Of a DNA stretch of 64,000 bases, positions 18,029-24,574 are shown piece after piece. The stretch covers positions 806,001 to 870,000 of the forward strand of contig CAXXPQ010000002.1 of assembly GCA_963668655.2 (NCBI GenBank). Direction: 5' to 3'. Below the pieces are notes generated by a model, which saw nothing but the letters and a program-made list of their open reading frames with translations, had not been told where the DNA came from and did no database searches. The first letter of the stretch is position 1; every line of letters starts with the position of its first letter. The translations under genes and the position numbers were made by a program. This DNA comes from G963668655 sp963668655. GTDB taxonomy: Bacteria; Myxococcota_A; SURF-8.

Positions 18029-19114
18029 ATGAGACCGGACGAACCGAAAATCGATCTGCGCGACCTGACCTTCGACGAATTGAAGGAATTCGTCCGGGAG
18101 CACCTGGAGGAAAAGTCCTATCGCGCCAAGCAGATTTACGAATGGCTGTATCGCCACGGCGCGAATTCCTTCGAGGAAATGACCAGCCTGAAAAAAGAAC
18201 TGCGGCTGCATCTCCAGGCGGTCGCCAGCGTGGATCCCCTGGAAATCACGGAAATTCTGAAATCCGAGGACGGTACGGAGAAATTGCAGTTTCGTCTTCA
18301 AGACGGCGCGGCGGTGGAGGCGGTGCTGATCCCCAACGAGGGCCGCATGACGCTCTGTCTGTCCACCCAGGTGGGCTGCGCCATGGGCTGCGCCTTCTGT
18401 TTCACGGGCACCCTGAAACTCTCCCGCAATCTGACTCAGGCCGAGATCGTGGACCAGTACCGCCAGGCCCTGCGGCACGTGGGCGGGGACCGCGCCTGGA
18501 TCTCCAACGTGGTGCTGATGGGAATGGGCGAACCCTTGCAGAACCTGGACAACGTGGTGCGGGCCTGCGACATCCTGATGGACGACAACGCCTACGGCCT
18601 TTCGGCCAGACGCGTCACGGTCTCCACCTCGGGCCTCATCCCGCAGATCCGCGAATTGCAGGAACGCAGCCCCATCAGCCTGGCCGTCAGCCTGAACGCC
18701 ACCACCGACGAGGTGCGCAGCCGCATCATGCCCGTGAACAAGCGCTACCCCATGGAGGAACTCATCCGGGCGCTGGAGGCGTTTCCCAACCCCCGCCGGG
18801 CGCGTATCCTGATCGAGTACGTCCTTTTGGCCGGCGTGAACGACGGCCTCGACGACGCCCGCCGACTGGCGGCCATCGCCGGCCGCATCCGCTGCAAGGT
18901 CAACCTGATTCCCTTCAATCCCCACGAGCGCTCGGACTTCCGGCCGCCGGAGCCGGAACACGTGCTGGCCTTCCAGAACATCCTGCTGAACGCCGGAATC
19001 AACACCTTCTGCCGTCAATCCCGGGGCCAGGACATCCACGGCGCCTGCGGCATGCTGGGCAAGGGCGCGGCGGACGGGGGTGAGGAAACCCGGGGGACGG
19101 AGCCTTCCCCGTAA
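18029..19114 (+). CDS. rlmN: Dual-specificity RNA methyltransferase RlmN
   Basis: A 361-residue radical SAM enzyme that methylates C2 of A2503 in 23S rRNA and A37 of some tRNAs. The 4Fe-4S motif CAMGCAFC is at C117, C121 and C124. The two mechanistic cysteines are also present: C110 in TLCLSTQ, matching the E. coli Cys118 position, and C340 in HGACGML, matching the methyl-carrying Cys355. The N-terminal YRAKQIYEWLY helix and the GMGEPLQN motif are diagnostic. Of three clustered ATGs (18011, 18020, 18029) the last is chosen because the predicted transcript starts there; the others lie inside the promoter. Its operon is otherwise independent of the upstream glycosyltransferase. Confidence 0.95.
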   Translation: MRPDEPKIDLRDLTFDELKEFVREHLEEKSYRAKQIYEWLYRHGANSFEEMTSLKKELRLHLQAVASVDPLEITEILKSEDGTEKLQFRLQDGAAVEAVLIPNEGRMTLCLSTQVGCAMGCAFCFTGTLKLSRNLTQAEIVDQYRQALRHVGGDRAWISNVVLMGMGEPLQNLDNVVRACDILMDDNAYGLSARRVTVSTSGLIPQIRELQERSPISLAVSLNATTDEVRSRIMPVNKRYPMEELIRALEAFPNPRRARILIEYVLLAGVNDGLDDARRLAAIAGRIRCKVNLIPFNPHERSDFRPPEPEHVLAFQNILLNAGINTFCRQSRGQDIHGACGMLGKGAADGGEETRGTEPSP

Positions 19115-19177
19115 CCGATCGGGCAAAGCCCCCGCTCCATGCATGAAGACGAGGACATGAAACCCATGGGAACCGGC

Positions 19178-20485
19178 ATGAGGCATCGCATTGAGAGCCT
19201 GCTCGCGATCGTTTCGCTTCTCGTTATCGGCCTGTTTCCGGCGGGCTGCGCGGACGACGGCGATCCCTGCGGCCCGAACGAAAGCCTGGACGAATCCGGC
19301 GATTGCGTCTGCGATTCCGGAACCGCGCGAAACGGCGAGGGCCTTTGCGTGGCCCTGTCGAGCTGCGAAGAGATCGTGGAAGTCGTCCAAGGCGAGGATC
19401 CGTTGCGTCAGTCCTCGGGCGGCTACCGGACGTCGGGAGACATCGTGCTGCGAAACGTCTCCGACGCGACGATGACCGTAGTCGGCGCGACCTTCAGCAC
19501 GGAGTTCATCAACGGAGGCGAGATTCGCCTGGAGGCGCAACAGGGGGTGACCGAGTGGCCGCCGGGAGGCGAGATCGCGTATACGCTGAGCTTCACGCCA
19601 GAAAGCGAGGACGGCTGCGCCCAGCGGGCGAAGGGCGAGGCCACTTTCGGTTTCGTCAATCCTGAGTTCACGGGCTGCGAGTTCTTTTCGCTGCCCTTCG
19701 TCTATTTCGGCGAATGCGAAGCGAGCCTCGTCTGCGCGCCCACGGCAATCGTCTTCGGCGAGCGGATCGCGGGCTTTCCGGCCGTGGAAACCGTCACCTG
19801 TTCCAACGTCTCGGACGGGCCGCTCGATGTTTTAGGGGCCGAGATCGGGGGCCGGGACGCGGACGTCTTCGCCGTGACGGCCGATGCCGACTGGCCCGTG
19901 TCGCTGGCGATGGGCGCGTCCCTGGACCTGAAGATCGCCCTGGATTATGAAGACATCGGCGATTTCGAGGCCGAACTGGCGGTGGAGCCCGAAGGCGACG
20001 ATCCCGTTTCCATTTCCCTTTCGGGCTCGCTGGTTCGCCGCCGCCCTCGGTGCTCCGATCCGAGGCCCGACTTCGGCAGACCACCCCTGGAGGGCGGCGA
20101 CTATTCCATCTCCCTGGAAACGGAGGTCATGTCCACCTACACGGGCCAGGTGCGCTCGCTCTATCGGTATACGGACATGCCGCCCCTGGTGGGCGATTTT
20201 CTGGTGACCTCCGGGGCGTTCTCCGATCCCGCCTGTTCGGTGGGGCAGAACGGCCACCGCTATTACTGGCAGGGAGAAGCCTGCGTCGCCGACGACGGCG
20301 CGATTCACAACATCCACGCCGTGCCCGCCCACGAAAAAGCGGCGGAATGGCTTTCGGAGGTCGAAACGGACGAGGAACTGACCGTCATCGGCTGGGAGGT
20401 GCTGCGCATCACCTACGACGACGGCGGCTGGTGGCAGGACGACGGCTGCAACACGCTGATCGTCGCCTGGGTGTGCGAGGATTGA
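19178..20485 (+). CDS. Putative lipoprotein with ASH/choice-of-anchor-D type domain
   Basis: A 435-residue exported protein of unknown function. In-frame ATGs occur at 19139, 19157 and 19178; the last is chosen because it opens a compact signal peptide (MRHRIESLLAIVSLLVIGL) ending at the Cys of FPAGC and has GGGA upstream. A Cys-rich EGF-like stretch follows (CGPNESLDESGDCVCDSG). Two beta-sandwich domains come next; the second (TAIVFGERIAG...VETVTCSNVSDGPLDVLGAEIGG) is typical of ASPM-SPD2-hydin-like, choice-of-anchor D domains. The C-terminal region, with several Cys and Trp residues, is not recognised. No neighbour on the same strand suggests a partner. Confidence 0.65.
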   Translation: MRHRIESLLAIVSLLVIGLFPAGCADDGDPCGPNESLDESGDCVCDSGTARNGEGLCVALSSCEEIVEVVQGEDPLRQSSGGYRTSGDIVLRNVSDATMTVVGATFSTEFINGGEIRLEAQQGVTEWPPGGEIAYTLSFTPESEDGCAQRAKGEATFGFVNPEFTGCEFFSLPFVYFGECEASLVCAPTAIVFGERIAGFPAVETVTCSNVSDGPLDVLGAEIGGRDADVFAVTADADWPVSLAMGASLDLKIALDYEDIGDFEAELAVEPEGDDPVSISLSGSLVRRRPRCSDPRPDFGRPPLEGGDYSISLETEVMSTYTGQVRSLYRYTDMPPLVGDFLVTSGAFSDPACSVGQNGHRYYWQGEACVADDGAIHNIHAVPAHEKAAEWLSEVETDEELTVIGWEVLRITYDDGGWWQDDGCNTLIVAWVCED

Positions 20486-20566
20486 GGGAATCCTTTCCGT
20501 TTCCCGGTCCGTGGCGACGAAAAGCGGGAAGCGGACGGAGTTTTCCATGAAAACGGAAAATGAACG

Positions 20567-20591
20567 AAAAAAGCGGGCCCGAAGGCCCGCT
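20567..20591 (-). terminator. Rho-independent terminator for the 58-residue-repeat protein gene
   Basis: On the minus strand a perfect 8-bp stem (AGCGGGCC, loop TTCG, GGCCCGCT) is followed by TTTTTTC, 24 nt past the stop codon. Confidence 0.9.
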
Positions 20592-20614
20592 GCAATCTCT
20601 TTCCCATGGCGCTT

Positions 20615-21544
20615 TCAGCGCAGACGCACGTTGCGGAAGGTGTTTCGGAAGAAGGCCCGGCCGCCCATGTTGCCCATCAGGCCGCCCCCGGGCCCCGTGG
20701 TGGGGTTGTTGCGCTTGAAACCGGTGGGATCGCCCAGACCGGCGTCGCAATCCACGGGATCGGCGAAACCGCCACCCACCTTCATGGAGGCCCGATGCCG
20801 TTCGCCGCGCACCATGTTCACCTCGGGAACCACGAAGCCGGTTCCTCCCCGCGTCATGTGTTTGGCCGTGGGATCCAATTCCCCGCCCAGGCCGTCAGTG
20901 GGATTGCCCATGCCGCCGTCGTCACCCACGGGATCGGCGAAACCGCCGCCCACGTTAAGGCTCATGCGCTGTCCCTGGGGAGTCTGGTTGGGCCTGGCCT
21001 CCGGTTTTTGCGGATGCTGCACGGCCTGGCTTTTCCCGCTGGGATCGTGAATGCCGCCCAGTCCCTGGGTGGGATCGCCCATGCCGCCGTCATCCTCCAC
21101 CGGATCGGAGAATCCTCCGCCGTTGTTGGTGGACAGTTTGCGGCCGTTTCCATCGCCCACGCCGCGATCCTTCATGGTGTCGGGCATTTTGCCCTGGTCG
21201 GCACGTCCGCCGGTGGCGTTCAGCTGCTGGAGTTTCATCTGGCTGGGATCGCCCATGCCTCCGCCGCCGTCCTCGGTGGGATCGGAAAATCCGCCGCCCA
21301 CCTTCACGGACATAAGGCGCTGACCCGGATGCCGTACGGCGTCGTTTTTGGATCTGCGCTCCTGTTTCGAACGCGTCTCGGCATCCACGATTCCGCTGTC
21401 GATGGTGCAATCTCCGTTGTCGCAATTTCTCAGGTGACGGGAATCCAGGGCCGGATTCTCGAATTCAAGCTGTTTGGCCGGTGCGGCGGCCATGAGAAAC
21501 GCGCCAAGCAGGATCGCAAAACCCGCCATTGCATATCGTCTCAT
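20615..21544 (-). CDS. Secreted protein with four 58-residue Gly/Asp-Pro repeats
   Basis: A 309-residue protein with a signal peptide (MRRYAMAGFAILLGAFLMAAAPA). The start at 21544 has an excellent AAAGGAGG ribosome binding site; it is preferred over the ATG at 21574. The mature protein carries four copies of GGGFxDPxxDxGGMGDPT at residues 83-100, 142-158, 199-215 and 257-273, a period of 57-59 residues visible in DNA as 174, 171 and 174 bp. Gly-, Asp-, Asn- and Pro-rich segments with few hydrophobics connect them. Three Cys lie in CDNGDC and DCD. No known family is recognised; the acidic turns could bind calcium or form a structural matrix. It has its own promoter and terminator, so it is a real single-gene unit. 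Confidence 0.75.
   Translation of the reverse strand: MRRYAMAGFAILLGAFLMAAAPAKQLEFENPALDSRHLRNCDNGDCTIDSGIVDAETRSKQERRSKNDAVRHPGQRLMSVKVGGGFSDPTEDGGGGMGDPSQMKLQQLNATGGRADQGKMPDTMKDRGVGDGNGRKLSTNNGGGFSDPVEDDGGMGDPTQGLGGIHDPSGKSQAVQHPQKPEARPNQTPQGQRMSLNVGGGFADPVGDDGGMGNPTDGLGGELDPTAKHMTRGGTGFVVPEVNMVRGERHRASMKVGGGFADPVDCDAGLGDPTGFKRNNPTTGPGGGLMGNMGGRAFFRNTFRNVRLR
20726..21300. repeat. Tandem 171-174-bp coding repeat, four copies
   Basis: The sequence GGGATYGCCCA recurs with its flanks at 20726, 20900, 21071 and 21245, spacings of 174, 171 and 174 bp. It encodes the GGGFxDP...GDPT modules of the secreted protein. Confidence 0.8.
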
Positions 21545-21595
21545 GTCGTCCCTCCTTTGTGATTCAAGGATCAACCGTTATCTCGCTTGGTTGAA

Positions 21596-21624
21596 AGAAT
21601 AAATCTTTCTACGCTTTTCGTCAA
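21596..21624 (-). promoter_or_regulatory. Promoter for the 58-residue-repeat protein
   Basis: On the minus strand TTGACG (5/6) at 21624-21619 and TATTCT (4/6) at 21601-21596 are spaced by 17 nt, about 50 nt upstream of the ATG. Confidence 0.5.
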
Positions 21625-21652
21625 GCCCGAATTGCGAAATCTGTAAAGAAAC

Positions 21653-21680
21653 TGTTCACTGTCTCCCGAAAGTGTTCACT
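21653..21680. repeat. TGTTCACT direct repeat pair, possible IS-end remnant or operator
   Basis: TGTTCACT occurs at 21653-21660 and 21673-21680, separated by CTCCCGAAA-containing sequence, a 20-bp phase. Repeats of this form resemble the multiple terminal repeats of IS21-type elements, but no transposase gene is present. Two helical turns of spacing would equally suit a regulator site for the genes on either side. Confidence 0.3.
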
Positions 21681-21829
21681 GGCTGTGCCGCCTTTGAAAA
21701 TCTACGCTGCATCTCGTTTCTTTTTCCTTTCTCAAAAGATCGCGTCCGGTTTTTCTCGCCTGACGGGCGTTGGGTCTGGTAAAGTGAATCGTTCGTCCGA
21801 AGCCGCGCAGTGGAAAGAGAGCGAGGAGC

Positions 21830-23290
21830 ATGTTGCGATTCCCGAACGATTTCCTTGGGCGCCTGACGCGTATCCCGACCGGCGGGCACCTTTATGGCGC
21901 GCCCCTTTTGCTGGTGGCGCTTATCCGCATGGGAGAGGAAGCCGTCTTCCATCATAAAGGCGTCTCGGTCCACCTGATACTGGATTATTATCTGGCCTAT
22001 CTGCTCTTGTATCTCAGCATGCTTTTCGGCATGCGCCTGGCCACGGGACGCCCCCTCGATATTTTGGGCGGACCCATGCTGGTGGGCCTTTCCGTCGCCT
22101 TCCTGCCTCCTCTGCTGGATGTTCTGTTTTTCGACATGACCGGGCGCGGGTACGTCTATTTTCCCAGTTTCCATTGGGATTTCGCGGCGAAATACATGCC
22201 CGTTGGCGAGACCATCGGTGTCTGGCTGGGGGTGTTCTTCGCCGCCGTCTTCGCCCTGTGGCTCACACGCAACCCGCTGCGGGCGTTGCTGGCGGCGGGC
22301 TTCGCCTGGCTGTCCATTCAGATCTTCGGCCATTTCTGGTTCGCCGGTTCCCGGATGCTTTACGATGAACTCATCGGAATTAGGGGCGTACATATCGCCG
22401 GTCCGATGAACGTGGTGGCCGTCCTCTATTGTTTCATCCTCTACGGAATCCTTCATTTTCGACGCTTGGCGCCCACTCTGCGGCGAACGGTCCATACCCT
22501 GCCGTTCGGCCTGATCGCCGCCATCGGAGCGCGCCTGGCGGGCCAGGATTGGGTATACGCCGGATTGAAGGGCGCGCTGTTTTCCTTCGCCTTTCTGCTG
22601 ATTCTGGTTGGTAACGATCATCACGACCGCGCCCAGGACGGTCTGGAGGGCGGCGAGGCGCGAAAAACGGATGCGGACGACGCGATTTTCTCCCTGATTC
22701 TGCAAGCTTGCCTGGTGTTCTGGGCCATGGCGGCCTATCCGCCCGGCGCGGCTCCTCTCCTGTTTTTCTTCCTGTTGGGCGTGGCCTACCACACGCCGCC
22801 CCTGCGTTTCAAACGGGTTTTCTGTCTGGCCTACAAAATCGAGGGGCTGGCGGCCACGGCGGCCTTTCTTTTCGGCGTGATGGGTCAAAATCATCTGCCG
22901 GAGCAAAGCTGGGTTCCGGTGACGGCGCTGCTCGTCTTCGGTGGTTTCGCGGCGGGTTCGATGTTCAAGGATTACAAGGACATCGCCCAGGATCGTGCCG
23001 GGGGAATCGCCACGGCCTACACCCAGACCCTGGCGCGGGGCCGGTCCGTGCGGAAAACCCATTATTTCGTATCGATTTCCCTGTCGGTCATGCTTTTCGT
23101 GCCGTCCGTCTGGTTGTGGGGACGGGCGAATGCGGTTTCCGCCGTTTTGTTGCTTGTCCTCGCGACGTTTCCCGGCCTGGCCCTGCTGTCGATAAAAACG
23201 CCGAAGACGGCCGTCACGGCGGCGTTGTGGATGCTTTCCCTGTATCTGGCGGCCTTCCTGGCCGTAGCGCCGAATCTGGGCCCGCCGTAG
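21830..23290 (+). CDS. UbiA-family prenyltransferase, paralogue 2
   Basis: A 486-residue membrane protein, the same length as the paralogue at 8406-9866 and alignable over the whole length, including the extra N-terminal membrane region. The UbiA Asp motifs are NDHHDRAQD and KDYKDIAQD, both with the required aspartates. The region between them has fewer basic residues than in paralogue 1 (EGGEARKTDADD against AKGKSRPVSSED), so donor or acceptor may differ. The start at 21830 has GAGGAG upstream. Its 3' end overlaps the convergent beta-lactamase-family gene by 77 bp. Substrate unknown. Confidence 0.85.
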   Translation: MLRFPNDFLGRLTRIPTGGHLYGAPLLLVALIRMGEEAVFHHKGVSVHLILDYYLAYLLLYLSMLFGMRLATGRPLDILGGPMLVGLSVAFLPPLLDVLFFDMTGRGYVYFPSFHWDFAAKYMPVGETIGVWLGVFFAAVFALWLTRNPLRALLAAGFAWLSIQIFGHFWFAGSRMLYDELIGIRGVHIAGPMNVVAVLYCFILYGILHFRRLAPTLRRTVHTLPFGLIAAIGARLAGQDWVYAGLKGALFSFAFLLILVGNDHHDRAQDGLEGGEARKTDADDAIFSLILQACLVFWAMAAYPPGAAPLLFFFLLGVAYHTPPLRFKRVFCLAYKIEGLAATAAFLFGVMGQNHLPEQSWVPVTALLVFGGFAAGSMFKDYKDIAQDRAGGIATAYTQTLARGRSVRKTHYFVSISLSVMLFVPSVWLWGRANAVSAVLLLVLATFPGLALLSIKTPKTAVTAALWMLSLYLAAFLAVAPNLGPP

Positions 23291-24461
23291 CGCCGTCGCT
23301 AACGACTTCTCCGATGCGGGCGGCCAGCGCGACCCAGAAAGCCCGCCACTGCTTCATGCTGAACGAACCGAAACCCGTCCCCAGCCGCACCAGAACGAGG
23401 TTTCGCTTGTAATCCACGTAAATATACTGCCCCAGCCAGCCGCCGGCCATGAGATCGTGGCCGTCCGGCGAGAGTTTCCACCACTGGTACTGGTAGCCCC
23501 AGGGACTGCCCTCCCGTTCGTCCAGCATGGTGGATTTGCGGATCCAGTCCGCCGGAACCGCCTGTTGTCCGTTCCAGGTTCCGTTTTGCAGAACCATCAG
23601 GCCGATCTTCGCGAAGTCCCGCGCCGTGGCGGCCAGACAACAGAACGTCTTTTCCAGTCCGTTCGGAAGCCGGTCCACGCAGAAACGCGCGCCGTCCTCC
23701 ATCCCCAGGGGATCCCATAATTTTCGTTGCATGTAATCGGTGACGGTGACTCCCCGGGGCAGCGCCCTTTGGAGAATCCAGCCTAGAAGCTCGTTTTCGC
23801 CGCTCTTGTAGCGCCAGCGCGTTCCGGGTTTATCCACGACGGCCATGCGTTTGAGGATGTATTTCATGTCGTCCGTGTAGTACAGGTACGGATGAACCGC
23901 CAGGGGATGGTCGGCTTCCAGGTAGTCGCTCCCGGCGGTCATTTGCAGAAGATGCCGGATACGCACCTGGTCGAAGCCGTTTGGGGCCAGTTCCGGAAGA
24001 AAATCCGTCACGCGCTGATTTTCCGAGCGGATGTAACCGTCCCGGATGGCGCAGCCGATCAGGAGCGAGGTGAACGATTTCGCCATGGAAAAGGACATCG
24101 AAACGGCGTCGGGCGCGTGGCCGTTGTAGTAGCGTTCGGAAATCCGCTTTCCATTCCGGATGGCGATGAAGGCCAGCGTCTGGTTTTCCCGGAAAAAGCG
24201 GTCCAGTTCCAGCGTCTTTCCCTCGAAAACCAGGCTTTCCGGCATCCGTCCGGAGGCCGGATCCTCCGGGATCGGCCGGGGCTTGGGCGACGGCTTCAGT
24301 TCGCGGTACGGAAAAATGCGGTGATCCTCCACGCCGGACACGCCATGGCGGATCATCTTCCCCAGCGTGCAGGACGAAAACGCCAGGGACAAAAAAAGAA
24401 GCCAGCCCAGACAAATCCCCGCGCCTTTTGCGTTTTTCTTCGAATGATACATGCCTTTCAT
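23214..24461 (-). CDS. Beta-lactamase family (class C-like) serine hydrolase, probable lipoprotein
   Basis: A 415-residue serine hydrolase of the esterase/penicillin-binding type. A signal sequence ends at Cys31 (AFSSC, weak lipobox). Catalytic motifs: SFSMAKSF with Ser125 and Lys128 (SxxK), and RYKSGENELLG near residue 218, which supplies the catalytic Tyr as in 6-aminohexanoate-oligomer hydrolase-like proteins. AGGWLGQYIYVD near the C-terminus corresponds to the third, KTG-like region. Substrate could be an ester, amide or peptidoglycan fragment; resistance to antibiotics is not implied. The last 25 codons overlap the convergent UbiA gene. The C-terminal 30 residues (Pro/Ala-rich) look like an extension into that overlap. 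Confidence 0.85.
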   Translation of the reverse strand: MKGMYHSKKNAKGAGICLGWLLFLSLAFSSCTLGKMIRHGVSGVEDHRIFPYRELKPSPKPRPIPEDPASGRMPESLVFEGKTLELDRFFRENQTLAFIAIRNGKRISERYYNGHAPDAVSMSFSMAKSFTSLLIGCAIRDGYIRSENQRVTDFLPELAPNGFDQVRIRHLLQMTAGSDYLEADHPLAVHPYLYYTDDMKYILKRMAVVDKPGTRWRYKSGENELLGWILQRALPRGVTVTDYMQRKLWDPLGMEDGARFCVDRLPNGLEKTFCCLAATARDFAKIGLMVLQNGTWNGQQAVPADWIRKSTMLDEREGSPWGYQYQWWKLSPDGHDLMAGGWLGQYIYVDYKRNLVLVRLGTGFGSFSMKQWRAFWVALAARIGEVVSDGATAGPDSALRPGRPPDTGKASTTPP

Positions 24462-24506
24462 TTTACATCACCGGCGAAGCCGAAGCCAGTTTTCCTCGCC
24501 CCGAAC

Positions 24507-24542
24507 GAAAAAGCCGGGAAGATCCTGCAAGATCTTCCCGGC
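24507..24542 (-). terminator. Rho-independent terminator for the metal-binding/beta-helix lipoprotein gene
   Basis: On the minus strand a perfect 12-bp stem (GCCGGGAAGATC ... GATCTTCCCGGC, 6-nt loop) is followed by TTTTTC, about 33 nt after the stop codon. Confidence 0.92.
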
Positions 24543-24574
24543 CCGGATCGCCTTTCGGCGAGCTTTTCGAAATG

